The notes beneath the pieces are model-generated. The model saw only the letters and a list, made by a program, of their open reading frames with translations. It was not told the DNA's origin and made no database searches. A program made the translations under genes and the position numbers. Shown piece by piece: positions 21,314 through 29,779 of a stretch of DNA of 33,684 nt (position 1 is its first letter; each line of letters opens with the position of its first letter). Source of the DNA: Streptosporangium violaceochromogenes (lineage in GTDB: Bacteria; Actinomycetota; Actinomycetes; Streptosporangiales; Streptosporangiaceae); NCBI RefSeq assembly GCF_014654615.1, contig NZ_BNBB01000043.1:1-33684 (forward strand). The letters are read 5' to 3'.

Positions 21314-23224
21314 TCAGACAACCGTCAGTGGCAGCAGCTTCTTCCCCGTCGGCCCGATCTGGATCTCGGTGCCCATGGTGGGGCACACACCACAGTCGTA
21401 GCACGGGGTCCAGCGGCAGTCTTCGACCTCGACGTCGTTGACGGCGTCCTGCCAGTCCTGCCAGAGCCACTCGCGGTCGAGCCCGGCGTCGAGGTGGTCC
21501 CAGGGCAGGACCTCGTTCTCCTCGCGCTCACGCGTGGTGTACCAGTCGACGTCGAGGCCGGCCTCGGCCGCGGCGTCCACCCAGCGCCGGTAGGAGAAGT
21601 GCTCGCTCCAGCCGTCGAACCGGCCGCCGTCCTCCCAGACCGCGCGAATGACCCGGCCCACCCGGCGGTCGCCCCGCGACAGCAGGCCCTCCACGATCGA
21701 GGGCTTGCCGTCGTGGTAGCGCAGGCCGATGGCCCTGCCGTACTCCTTGTCGCCGCGCAGGGCGTCCTTCAGCGCCTTCAGCCTGCGGTCGACGACCTCG
21801 TGGGGGGCCTGGGCCGCCCACTGGAACGGTGTGTGCGGCTTGGGGACGAACCCGCCGATGGAGACCGTGCAGCGGATGTCCCGGGAGCCGGTGGCCTGCC
21901 GCCCGGCCTGGATGACCTTCCTGGCCAGGTCGGCGATGCCGAGGACGTCGACGTCCTCCTCCGTGGGCAGACCGCACATGAAGTAGAGCTTCACCTGCCG
22001 CCAGCCCTGGGTGTAGGCCGTGGTGACGGTGCGGATCAGGTCTTCCTCGGTGACCATCTTGTTGATCACCTTGCGCATCCGCTCGGAGCCGCCCTCCGGG
22101 GCGAACGTCAGACCGGACCGGCGGCCGTTGCGGGAGAACTCGTTGGCCAGATCGATGTTGAAGGCGTCGACGCGGGTCGAAGGCAGCGACAGCGAGGTGT
22201 TGGTGCCCTCGTAACGATCGGCCAGACCTGTGGCGATGTCGCCGATCTCGGAGTGGTCGGCCGACGACAGCGACAGCAGGCCCACCTCGTTGAACCCCGA
22301 CGCCTTGACCCCCGCCTCGACCATGTCGCCGATCGTGGTGATCGAGCGCTCCCTGACCGGACGGGTGATCATCCCCGCCTGGCAGAACCGGCACCCGCGC
22401 GTGCAGCCGCGGAAGATCTCCACGCTGAACCGCTCGTGCACGGTCTCGGCGAGCGGGACCAGCGGCTTCTTGGGGTAGGGCCACTCGTCGAGATCCATGA
22501 CCGTGTGCTTGTGCACCCGCCATGGAACGCCCGACCGGTTCGGCGCGACGCGCCGGATCCGGCCGTCGGGGTGATAGTCGACGTCGTAGAACCTGGGCAC
22601 GTAGACCCCGCCGGACTCGGCCAGCCGCATCAGCAGCTCGTCGCGCCCGCCGGGCGAACCCTCGGTCTTCCACTCACGGATGACCTCGGTGATCGCGATG
22701 GCGACCTGCTCGCCGTCCCCCAGCACCGCGGCGTCGAGAAAGTCGGCGATCGGCTCCGGGTTGAAGGCGGCGTGGCCACCCGCCAGGACGATCGGATCGT
22801 CGTCGCCCCGGTCGGCGGCCTCCAGGGGAATGCCCGCCAGGTCCAGGGCGGTGAGCATGTTGGTGTAGCCGAGCTCGGTGGAGAAGGAGAGCCCGAACAC
22901 GTCGAACGCCCGGACCGGCCGGTGGGCGTCGACGGTGAACTGGGGAACGCCCTCGGACCTCATGAGCGCCTCCAGGTCGGGCCAGACCGCGTAGGTCCGC
23001 TCGGCCAGGGTCTCCGGCATCTCGTTGAGGATCTCGTACAGGATCTGAACCCCTTGGTTGGGCAGACCGACCTCATAGGCGTCCGGGTACATCAGAGCCC
23101 AACGGACCGTCGTCTCGTCCCAGTTCTTGACGGTCGAGTTGAGCTCACCCCCGACGTACTGGATCGGCTTCTGCACTTTCGGCAGAAGCGCTTCCAGGCG
23201 GGGAAACAGCGACTCGACAGGCAT
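21314..23224 (-). CDS. B12-binding-domain radical SAM protein (TIGR03960)
   Basis: This 636-residue protein opens with a cobalamin-binding-like domain (about 40-180, VRWALMYPDAYEVGLPNQGV, IVLAGGHAAFNPEP). A radical SAM barrel follows with the cluster motif FRGCTRGCRFCQAG (C274, C278, C281), then GLTFAPEGGSERMRKVINK and VKLYFMCGLPTEEDVD. The last 35 residues carry four cysteines, C603-x4-C608-x2-C611-x2-C614, a likely second iron-sulfur site. The family signature histidine loop for B12 (DxHxxG) is not obvious, so cobalamin binding is uncertain. The reaction is unknown. The constant neighbours are DUF2344 and rne, which suggests a role in RNA or ribosome modification, but this is inference. It lies 124 bases after rodA. 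Confidence 0.93.
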   Translation of the reverse strand: MPVESLFPRLEALLPKVQKPIQYVGGELNSTVKNWDETTVRWALMYPDAYEVGLPNQGVQILYEILNEMPETLAERTYAVWPDLEALMRSEGVPQFTVDAHRPVRAFDVFGLSFSTELGYTNMLTALDLAGIPLEAADRGDDDPIVLAGGHAAFNPEPIADFLDAAVLGDGEQVAIAITEVIREWKTEGSPGGRDELLMRLAESGGVYVPRFYDVDYHPDGRIRRVAPNRSGVPWRVHKHTVMDLDEWPYPKKPLVPLAETVHERFSVEIFRGCTRGCRFCQAGMITRPVRERSITTIGDMVEAGVKASGFNEVGLLSLSSADHSEIGDIATGLADRYEGTNTSLSLPSTRVDAFNIDLANEFSRNGRRSGLTFAPEGGSERMRKVINKMVTEEDLIRTVTTAYTQGWRQVKLYFMCGLPTEEDVDVLGIADLARKVIQAGRQATGSRDIRCTVSIGGFVPKPHTPFQWAAQAPHEVVDRRLKALKDALRGDKEYGRAIGLRYHDGKPSIVEGLLSRGDRRVGRVIRAVWEDGGRFDGWSEHFSYRRWVDAAAEAGLDVDWYTTREREENEVLPWDHLDAGLDREWLWQDWQDAVNDVEVEDCRWTPCYDCGVCPTMGTEIQIGPTGKKLLPLTVV

Positions 23225-23348
23225 GGGGTCAAGAATATCCGCCTGGCAGGAGTGCCAGGGGCGCCCGCGACCGTCGCCCGGCTCAGCCGGCCGACGGGCA
23301 CGGCCCGCCCGAGCCGCCCCCGCAGACGGGCCGGCCCGAACGGCCGGT

Positions 23349-24512
23349 TCAGAACGGCTGCTCGCGGATGTGGATGGCCTGCAACAGGCCGATCCCGATC
23401 ATGTTGGCGAAGGTCGCGGTGCCGCCGTAGGAGACGAACGGCAGCGGAAGACCCGTGATCGGCATGATCCCGATCGTCATCCCGATGTTGACGAACGACT
23501 GGAAGGCCAGCCAGCAGACGATCACCCCGGCCACCAGCGTCCCGAACCGGTCGTCACACTGCCGGGCGATCCTCATCCCCCGCAGCAGAATCACGCCGAT
23601 CAGAACCACCACGGTGACCGAGCCGAGAAACCCGAACTCCTCGCCCGCCACGGTGAAGATGAAGTCGGTGTGCTGCTCGGGCACGAAACGGCCGGTGGTC
23701 TGCCCACCCCCGAACAGTCCCTTGCCGAACACCCCTCCCGAGCCGATGGCGATCAGCGACTGGGTGCTGTTGTAGCCGACGCCGCGCGGGTCACTCGCCG
23801 GGTTGAGGAAGGCGGTGAACCGCGCGATCTGGTACGGCTCCAGCACGTCGAGCAGCCACACGGCCACTCCCCCGCAGACCACCACGAGGGCCAGCCCGAA
23901 GATCCAGCGCTTGCGGATCCCCGCCATGACGAGCGCGCCGGCCGTGATCACACCGAGGACCATGGTGGTGCCCAGATCGGGCTGGAGCATCACCAGCCCC
24001 ATGGTGAACCCGGCCACCCCCAGGGAGATCCCGACGTCCAGCCCCCGGGGCCGGTCGGTGCCCCGGGACGTATGGGCCAGCAGCAGCGCGAGCATCAGCA
24101 CCAGGCCGAGCTTGGCGAACTCCGAGGGCTGGAAGGCGAACCCCCCGCCCAGCATGATCCAGGAGTGGGCGCCGTTGACGGTCGCGCCCAGCGGCGTCAG
24201 CACCACGAGCAGCCCGAGCAGGCTCACGGCGTACACCAGCGGCGCGTAGATCCGCAGCGAACGATGGTTGACCATCACCGCAGCGCTGGTCAGCGCGATC
24301 CCGATGGCCACGTTGAGGATGTGCCTCTTGACCAGCCCGGTCGAGCCCGGCGCCCACGTCCTGGTCGACGACCAGACCAGCATGGTGCCGATCACCGTCA
24401 GCGCCGCCACCGCGACCAGCAGAACCCCGTCCATCCGGCGCACCGCCGAGGACGCCGCCACCGCCCTGCGCGCCAGCGCGCCACCGCCCGGGACGGCCAT
24501 CGGGCGGCTCAC
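23349..24512 (-). CDS. rodA: Peptidoglycan glycosyltransferase RodA
   Basis: RodA is the SEDS-family polymerase of the elongation machinery and uses lipid II outside the membrane. The 387-residue protein has about ten membrane helices. Family signatures are QPSEFAKLGLVL, MLQPDLGTTMVLG, the extracytoplasmic FVPEQHTDFIFTVAGEEFG (whose Asp is the invariant residue essential in SEDS proteins) and GLPLPFVSYGG. The GTG start overlaps the mrdA stop (GTGA), so it is co-translated with its partner transpeptidase. The first 25 residues are a charged cytoplasmic stretch. A 12-nt GC palindrome follows the stop; no strong terminator is seen before the radical SAM gene. Confidence 0.95.
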   Translation of the reverse strand: MSRPMAVPGGGALARRAVAASSAVRRMDGVLLVAVAALTVIGTMLVWSSTRTWAPGSTGLVKRHILNVAIGIALTSAAVMVNHRSLRIYAPLVYAVSLLGLLVVLTPLGATVNGAHSWIMLGGGFAFQPSEFAKLGLVLMLALLLAHTSRGTDRPRGLDVGISLGVAGFTMGLVMLQPDLGTTMVLGVITAGALVMAGIRKRWIFGLALVVVCGGVAVWLLDVLEPYQIARFTAFLNPASDPRGVGYNSTQSLIAIGSGGVFGKGLFGGGQTTGRFVPEQHTDFIFTVAGEEFGFLGSVTVVVLIGVILLRGMRIARQCDDRFGTLVAGVIVCWLAFQSFVNIGMTIGIMPITGLPLPFVSYGGTATFANMIGIGLLQAIHIREQPF

Positions 24513-26584
24513 CGCGCCACGGTCCCGTCTCGCTTGATCATCGGCAGCTCCCGCGCGGGACGCCCGGCCGGCAGTGCCGCCCGGACCGGTCTGCCCGGGG
24601 AGTGCGCCTGAGGCGCGATGCCGTAGATGCCCTCGTAGATCTTGCGCACGGCCGGAGCCGCGGTCTGGCCTCCCATACCGCCCTGGGAGACCATCACGAC
24701 GACCACGAAACGGGGCTTGTCGGCCGGGGCGAACGAGGCGAACCAGGAGGTGTCGGCCTTGCCGTAGACCTCGGCGGTACCGGTCTTGCCACCGATCTTG
24801 ACCTTGTCCATGGGAAAGCCGGCGAACGCCCCTGCCGCCGTTCCGTCAGAGGGAACCTGACTCAGCGCCCCCTTGATGTAGGCGCGCTCCGTGGGCGACA
24901 GCGGCAGCCGCCCCACCACCGGCACCTCGATCTCCTTGACCATCGTGCCGTCCGGTCGCACCAGCGCCCAGCCCAGGCGGGGGCTGCGCAGCCTGCCGTC
25001 GCCGACCAGCGCCGCGTAGGCCGCGGCGAGCTGCAGCGGGGTCACCAGGACGTCGCCCTGACCGATGGAGAAGTTCGCAGCGTCACCCGGCCGCCACTGA
25101 TACCCCTCCAGGCAGTTCTCGTACGCCAGCTGCTTGAGAAAGGCGGCCCGGCTGGAGCTGCCCCTGGCCACCTCCGGATAACCGGTCTTGGCCCGCCTGC
25201 AGTTCTCGGCCTTGGTGGCCTCCCAGATCCGTTTCTTCCACTCACGGTCGGGGATCCGGCCGGCCGACTCTCCCGGCAGGTCGACCCCCGTCGGGCGGCC
25301 GAACCCGAAAGCGCGCGCCATGTTCGCCATCGGCTCCTTGGTCTTGCCCCTGGGTCTCAGACCGCCGTCGCGCAGCCACTGCTCGTACGCCGCCCGATAG
25401 AAGATCGTGTCGCAGGACTTCACCAGCGCCGTGTGCAGGGTGAGAGTCCCCAGCCCGGCGCCCCGGAAGTTGCTGAAGGCCCTGCTGCCCACCATGTAGG
25501 AGCCGGGGCAGTCGTAGTGGCCGTGCAGGGGATAGCCGTCGTTGAGCATCGCCGACACCGACGACACCTTGAACGTCGACCCGGGCGCGAACTCCCCCTT
25601 GATGGCCCGCGACACCAGCGGCTTGCCGGCCTTGCCCGACAGCAGCCGCTGGTACTCCACCTCGGAGATCCCCCCCGTCCAGACCGTCGGATCGTAGGTC
25701 GGCGCGCTGGCCAGCGCGACCACCCTCCCGGTTCTCACGTCGAGCACCACCCCCGCGGCCCCGTCGGCGGCCGGGGCCGACTTCATGGCCTCGGCCAGAG
25801 CCTTCTCCGTCACCGCCTGGACCTTGGCGTCGATGCTGGTGATGAGGGTGTCCCCCGGTGTGGGAGGCACCTGCCTCTCCACCCCGATCACCTTGCCCAG
25901 CCGGTCGACCTGCACCCGCCGCAACCCCGGCACCCCCCGCAACGCCCTGTCGTAGACCGCCTCCAGGCCGTCGCGGCCCACGAGGTCGACCCCGGAGAAC
26001 ACCGCCTTGAACCCGTCACGCCGGTCCAGCTCCTCCTGGGTGATCGGCTGCAGGTAGCCGAGGGCCTGCGCGGCGGCGGTGCTGCCCGGATACTCACGGA
26101 CCGCCTGCACCTCGGCGGTGACCCCGGGAAACTCCTCCTGGCGCTCCAGGATCTGCAGGGCCTCACGTGTGGTGACGTCGTCGTCGATCGGGATCGGCTG
26201 GTACGGCGAGCCGGGCCAGCAGGGCCTGGTGACCCCCGGGCCGCACGCCCGGATACGCATGCGCAGGTCCGCCGGCCTGCGGTTCAGCACCGTGGCCAGC
26301 TTCTGCAGCACATCCTTGCCGTTGCCCCGCATCCGGTTCAGGCTGGTCCGGTCGACCGACACCACGAGCCTGGTCCGGTTACGCACCAGCGGCCGGCCGG
26401 CCGAGTCGAGGATCTGCCCGCGCACCGCGGGCACGACCACATCGCGGGTGCGGGTCTCGGTCGCGGCGGCCACGAACTCCGCGCCGCGCACCACCTGCAC
26501 CTGCCACAGCCGTACGGCCAGCAGCGCCAGCAACGACACCACCAGCACCTGAAGCACGAGCAGCCGGCTCTTCGTCCGGGTCAT
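24509..26584 (-). CDS. mrdA: Penicillin-binding protein 2 (elongasome transpeptidase)
   Basis: This is a class B transpeptidase of 691 residues that cross-links glycan strands made by RodA. It has a single membrane anchor (about 7-27), a pedestal domain with VPAVRGQILDSAGRPLVRN at 51-69, and a transpeptidase domain with S336-T-F-K339, S390-C-D392 and K600-T-G. SCD in place of SxN is a variant seen in PBP2 proteins. Six cysteines all lie outside the membrane (114, 122, 359, 391, 462, 491). The C-terminus past the catalytic fold adds about 30 Pro/Arg-rich residues. ATG 26584 has GGAGG six bases upstream; the open frame further upstream overlaps mreD and is not used. rodA overlaps by four bases. 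Confidence 0.95.
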   Translation of the reverse strand: MTRTKSRLLVLQVLVVSLLALLAVRLWQVQVVRGAEFVAAATETRTRDVVVPAVRGQILDSAGRPLVRNRTRLVVSVDRTSLNRMRGNGKDVLQKLATVLNRRPADLRMRIRACGPGVTRPCWPGSPYQPIPIDDDVTTREALQILERQEEFPGVTAEVQAVREYPGSTAAAQALGYLQPITQEELDRRDGFKAVFSGVDLVGRDGLEAVYDRALRGVPGLRRVQVDRLGKVIGVERQVPPTPGDTLITSIDAKVQAVTEKALAEAMKSAPAADGAAGVVLDVRTGRVVALASAPTYDPTVWTGGISEVEYQRLLSGKAGKPLVSRAIKGEFAPGSTFKVSSVSAMLNDGYPLHGHYDCPGSYMVGSRAFSNFRGAGLGTLTLHTALVKSCDTIFYRAAYEQWLRDGGLRPRGKTKEPMANMARAFGFGRPTGVDLPGESAGRIPDREWKKRIWEATKAENCRRAKTGYPEVARGSSSRAAFLKQLAYENCLEGYQWRPGDAANFSIGQGDVLVTPLQLAAAYAALVGDGRLRSPRLGWALVRPDGTMVKEIEVPVVGRLPLSPTERAYIKGALSQVPSDGTAAGAFAGFPMDKVKIGGKTGTAEVYGKADTSWFASFAPADKPRFVVVVMVSQGGMGGQTAAPAVRKIYEGIYGIAPQAHSPGRPVRAALPAGRPARELPMIKRDGTVAR

Positions 26585-26648
26585 CTCCACCCTCCGCCGC
26601 GAAGCCCCCGCGGGCGCGGCCGGAAAAAGCCCCGCCCGCCCCGGCCAC

Positions 26649-27176
26649 TCACGTGCGCCCCCGCGCGAGACGGCCCACAGGCCGCAGCACCCTCTCCCGG
26701 GGGCCCCTGGCAACCCTGGCCGCCAGCCACACCGTCGGCGGGGCCGCCAGCAGGTTGTAGCCGACCGCCCAGGGCAGCGTCGTGGTGAGAGCGGACCCGT
26801 CGATCCGGGCGTCGCCGAGCAGCACACCGGCCGTCACGGCGACCACCGGCCCGGCCACCGCGCAGGCCAGCGCGGAGAGCGGCGCGGAGTCAGGGCGGCT
26901 CTCGGCCATCCGTCCGGCAGCGAAGCCGAGCAGGCACAGCACCGCCGCGCACTGCCCGAGCATGTGCGCGGCGGGCGGCAGCACGTCGGTCATCAGCCCC
27001 GCGCCAAACCCCATGACCGCCCCGGCCGTGGCCCCCCGGGCCAGCGCGTACCCCACGACGCCGAGCAGCACCAGATCGGGCGCGGCCTGGCCCGGCAGCG
27101 GCAACCGGTTCACCACCACCACCTGGACAACCATGATCAATAGGAGTAGTCCCGCGGAAAGCGCGTCACGCCCCAC
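26649..27176 (-). CDS. mreD: Rod-shape protein MreD
   Basis: MreD is a small integral membrane component of the elongasome. The 175-residue protein has about five hydrophobic segments and the family pattern of polar residues inside helices (LPLPGQAAPDLVLLGVVGYAL, GFGAGLMTDVLPPAAHMLGQ). Sequence conservation in MreD is low, so the position between mreC and mrdA is the strongest evidence. The GTG start is three bases after the mreC stop. A basic tail (RGPRERVLRPVGRLARGRT) would be cytoplasmic. Confidence 0.9.
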   Translation of the reverse strand: MGRDALSAGLLLLIMVVQVVVVNRLPLPGQAAPDLVLLGVVGYALARGATAGAVMGFGAGLMTDVLPPAAHMLGQCAAVLCLLGFAAGRMAESRPDSAPLSALACAVAGPVVAVTAGVLLGDARIDGSALTTTLPWAVGYNLLAAPPTVWLAARVARGPRERVLRPVGRLARGRT

Positions 27177-27179
27177 TCT

Positions 27180-28061
27180 CTAGACCCCCTCCTGCGGCGC
27201 GTCGGGCAGCACGGCGTCACGCGGGTCGCGCCGCGGCGCCTGCACCACCACGCCGACCACGTCCAGCGCGGTGAGATCGGCGTACGGCCGCGCGTAGGCG
27301 ATCCGGGTCAGCTCCCCGGGCGTGGCCTCCACCCGCTCCACGACCCCGATCGGCACCCCCGCCACGTACGGCGCGCCCCGCTGGGAGCCGAAACTGACGA
27401 TCCGGCGCCCCGGAACGATCTGGGCACTGGAGTCGAGCAGCCGGAACCGGATCAGCCGGCCCTTCTCCCCCACCCCGTGCACGACCCCGATCTCGTTGCT
27501 TCCCTCCAGCCGCGCCCCGGCCGCCGAGGCCGGGTCACTGAGCAGGACAACGGTCGAGGTGGAGGTGCCCACCTGGACCACCCTGCCCACCAGGCCGTCG
27601 CCGTTCAGCACCGTCATCTCCGACCGCACCCCGTCGGCGCTGCCCACGTCGAGCTGGACGGCCTCCTCGAAACCGGGGGTGCCGCGCCGGGCGATCACCC
27701 GGGCGGGCACCAGCTTGTACCCGGCGGTCCCCGCGACACCGAGCAGGCGGCGCAGTTCCTCGGAGTGCCGGCGGTCCAGGGCCTGCGCGAGCAGGTCACG
27801 CTTGAGCCGCTGGTTCTCCGCGAGCAGCCCCTCGATGCGCCGCTGCGCGTCGGGGGCCGCCGCCATCGTCTCGAAGAAGCGGCCGATCGGACGGACGACA
27901 CCGGCCCCCAGACTCTCGGCGGCCCCGAACAGCTCGGCACCGGCCTCCTTGAGAGGGCTGAGGGGCGAGTTCGCTCCCGTCCGGTGATCGACGGTCATGA
28001 GCACGAGCGCCGCCGCCAGCAGCACCCCCAGACTCATCCGTGCCCGGCGTGTGTCCTTCAT
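27180..28061 (-). CDS. mreC: Rod-shape protein MreC
   Basis: MreC links MreB inside the cell to PBP2 outside. The 293-residue product has an N-terminal membrane helix (about 8-22), a heptad-like helical stretch (about 68-100, RRIEGLLAENQRLKRDLLAQ) and the paired beta-barrel domain (ARVIARRGTPGFEEAVQLDVG, GLVGRVVQVGTSTSTVVLLSD, GAPYVAGVPIGVVERVE). The ATG overlaps the mreB stop by one base (TGATG), giving tight coupling; the open frame upstream of it lies inside mreB. The C-terminus is a short flexible tail. Confidence 0.95.
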   Translation of the reverse strand: MKDTRRARMSLGVLLAAALVLMTVDHRTGANSPLSPLKEAGAELFGAAESLGAGVVRPIGRFFETMAAAPDAQRRIEGLLAENQRLKRDLLAQALDRRHSEELRRLLGVAGTAGYKLVPARVIARRGTPGFEEAVQLDVGSADGVRSEMTVLNGDGLVGRVVQVGTSTSTVVLLSDPASAAGARLEGSNEIGVVHGVGEKGRLIRFRLLDSSAQIVPGRRIVSFGSQRGAPYVAGVPIGVVERVEATPGELTRIAYARPYADLTALDVVGVVVQAPRRDPRDAVLPDAPQEGV

Positions 28062-29092
28062 CAGTGCCGCGGCTCCGGCACCAGGACCTGCTGGAGGGCC
28101 TCGAAGTCCTCGACACACTTGCCCGAGCCCAGCGCGACGGAGTCGAGGGCGTTGTCCACCAGATGGATCGGCATGCCCGTCTCGTCCTTGAGCCGCTCGT
28201 CCATGCCCCTGAGCAGGGCACCCCCGCCCGTGAGGGCGATCCCCCGGTCCATCAGGTCGCCGGAGAGCTCGGGCGGGCACTTGTCCAGTGTGGTCTTGAC
28301 CGCGTCCACGATCACGTTGATCTGCTCCTCGGTGGCCTTGCGGATCTCCGCGGCCGACACCACGACCGTCTTGGGCAGGCCCGTCACCAGGTCACGGCCG
28401 CGGATCTCGGCGTGCCCGTCCTCGGGGAGCATGCAGGCGGAGCCGATCGCCATCTTGATCTCCTCGGCGGTCCGCTCGCCGAGCATCAGAGAATGTTCCT
28501 TCTTCGCGAAGGTGATGATCGCCTGGTCCAACTCGTCGCCGCCGACCCGGATCGACTGGCTGGTCACCACACCGCCCATCGAGATGATCGCCACCTCGGT
28601 GGTACCGCCCCCGATGTCGACCACCATGTTCCCGGTGGGCTCGTGCACGGGAAGCCCCGCGCCGATCGCGGCGGCCATCGGCTCCTCGATGATGTAGACC
28701 CCGCGGGCACCGGCCTGGTAGCCGGCCTCCTTGACCGCGCGCTGCTCGACCCCGGTGATACCGCTCGGCACCGCGATGATGATGCGCGGCTTGGCGAAGT
28801 GACGGCGGGTGTGCACCCGCTGGATGAAGTAGCGGAGCATGCGCTCGGTGACGTCGAAGTCGGCGATGACACCGTCTTTGAGCGGCCGGATCGCCGTGAT
28901 GTTGCCGGGAGTGCGGCCGATCATGCGTTTGGCCTCGATGCCGATGGCCACGATCTTTCCCGTGTTCGTGTTCATCGCGACGACGGACGGCTCGTTGAGG
29001 ACGACACCGCGGCCCCGCACGTAGACGAGGGTGTTGGCGGTGCCGAGATCGACCGCCATGTCGCGGCCGAGGAAGGCAAGCTTGTTGCTCAT
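28061..29092 (-). CDS. mreB: Actin-like cell-shape protein MreB
   Basis: MreB polymerises under the membrane and organises wall synthesis; in sporulating actinomycetes it acts mostly on spore walls. The 343-residue protein shows the actin signatures: phosphate-1 VDLGTANTLVYV near residue 14, connect-1 PLKDGVIADFDVTE, phosphate-2 DIGGGTTEVAIIS, and the adenosine motif ALTGGGALLRG. ATG 29092 follows AAGGAGG, but that SD is half buried in a 6-bp stem (29095-29113). Transcription probably starts just upstream (TACGAT at 29155-29150), since ndk has its own terminator. It is the first gene of mreB-mreC-mreD-mrdA-rodA. Confidence 0.97.
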   Translation of the reverse strand: MSNKLAFLGRDMAVDLGTANTLVYVRGRGVVLNEPSVVAMNTNTGKIVAIGIEAKRMIGRTPGNITAIRPLKDGVIADFDVTERMLRYFIQRVHTRRHFAKPRIIIAVPSGITGVEQRAVKEAGYQAGARGVYIIEEPMAAAIGAGLPVHEPTGNMVVDIGGGTTEVAIISMGGVVTSQSIRVGGDELDQAIITFAKKEHSLMLGERTAEEIKMAIGSACMLPEDGHAEIRGRDLVTGLPKTVVVSAAEIRKATEEQINVIVDAVKTTLDKCPPELSGDLMDRGIALTGGGALLRGMDERLKDETGMPIHLVDNALDSVALGSGKCVEDFEALQQVLVPEPRH

Positions 29093-29094
29093 GA

Positions 29095-29113
29095 GGAAGG
29101 CGGCCCTCCTTCC
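29095..29113 (-). promoter_or_regulatory. Stem-loop over the mreB ribosome-binding site
   Basis: On the minus strand GGAAGG (29113-29108) pairs with CCTTCC (29100-29095) around a 7-nt loop. The SD AAGGAGG (29111-29105) is partly in the stem, two bases from the start codon on its other side. It could moderate mreB translation. Confidence 0.4.
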
Positions 29114-29149
29114 GTCAGGTCGTCGGCGAAAACTACAGAACGCACTCGA

Positions 29150-29155
29150 ATCGTA
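29150..29155 (-). promoter_or_regulatory. Candidate -10 box of the mre operon
   Basis: TACGAT on the minus strand fits TANNNT and would give a leader of about 50 bases before the mreB ATG. It sits between the ndk terminator and mreB. No convincing -35 box is seen at standard spacing. Confidence 0.3.
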
Positions 29156-29222
29156 ACGTGATGTACCCACTGCCGGGCGCAATGAGCTCCCCAGCTCCGG
29201 GAAAATCTTCCGCCGCCCCGGA

Positions 29223-29266
29223 CGCACCGAGCCCCGCCATCCACGAGGATGACGGGGCCCGGTGCG
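29223..29266 (-). terminator. 20-bp terminator hairpin of ndk
   Basis: The 44 bases fold on the minus strand into an unbroken 20-bp stem (two G-U pairs) with the 4-nt loop TCGT, starting 12 bases after the ndk stop. No T-run follows. It insulates ndk from the mre operon. Confidence 0.8.
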
Positions 29267-29277
29267 AGCGGTAAGGC

Positions 29278-29688
29278 CTAGAAGCGGTCAGGGAAGAAGA
29301 GCTTGACCTCCCGGGCGGCCGACTCGGGCGAGTCGGAGCCGTGCACCACGTTCTCCCCGATCTCCAGGGCGTGGTCGCCGCGGATGGTGCCGGGAGCGGA
29401 CTTGACCGGGTCGGTCAGACCGGCCAGGGAGCGGAAGGCCTCGACGGCGCGGGGTCCCTCGGCGACCAGGGCGACCAGCGGACCGGAGGTGATGAACTCG
29501 ACCAGTTCGCCGAAGAACGGCCGCTCGACGTGCTCGGCGTAGTGCGCCTTGGCGGTGTCGGCGTCCAGGGTGCGCAGCTCCAGCGCCACGACCTTCAGGC
29601 CCTTGCGCTCGATCCGGGCGATCACGTCGCCGATGAGACCACGCGCGACACCGTCGGGCTTGATCAGGACAAGGGTGCGCTCGGACAC
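29278..29688 (-). CDS. ndk: Nucleoside diphosphate kinase
   Basis: Ndk balances nucleoside triphosphates by moving the terminal phosphate of ATP through a phosphohistidine. The 136-residue product has standard length: TLVLIKPDGVARGLIGDVI at the start, the SGPLVALVAEGPRAVEAFRS stretch, RGDHALEIGENVVHGSDS with catalytic H116, and the end segment EVKLFFPDRF. GTG 29688 has AGGAG seven bases upstream; the SD and the bases next to the start can form a 4-bp GGAG/CTCC stem. A TAAACT (29745-29740) is a likely -10 box. It is monocistronic. Confidence 0.97.
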   Translation of the reverse strand: MSERTLVLIKPDGVARGLIGDVIARIERKGLKVVALELRTLDADTAKAHYAEHVERPFFGELVEFITSGPLVALVAEGPRAVEAFRSLAGLTDPVKSAPGTIRGDHALEIGENVVHGSDSPESAAREVKLFFPDRF

Positions 29689-29739
29689 GGAGGTTCTCCT
29701 TCGAACAGGGATGACTCGCGGACTGCGAGGAATGCGCGA

Positions 29740-29745
29740 AGTTTA
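29740..29745 (-). promoter_or_regulatory. Candidate -10 box of ndk
   Basis: TAAACT on the minus strand matches TANNNT and predicts a leader of about 45 bases with a normal SD. It lies just past the end of the upstream transporter gene (stop at 29780). Confidence 0.35.
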
Positions 29746-29779
29746 CCGCCCTCGGCCGGGCGTCCCGCGTTCGGCGACG

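Noticed and set aside
21248..23458. Open frame of 736 codons on the plus strand opposite the radical SAM gene
   Set aside because: The minus-strand frame has clear family motifs; this one mirrors it and has none.
24602..26788. Open frame of 728 codons on the plus strand opposite mrdA
   Set aside because: Mirror of PBP2 codons, rich in Arg, His, Pro and Gly, without family similarity.
29093..29277. Riboswitch or other known RNA element upstream of mreB
   Set aside because: Only the ndk terminator, a possible -10 box and a small RBS stem are visible. No conserved aptamer pattern was recognised.
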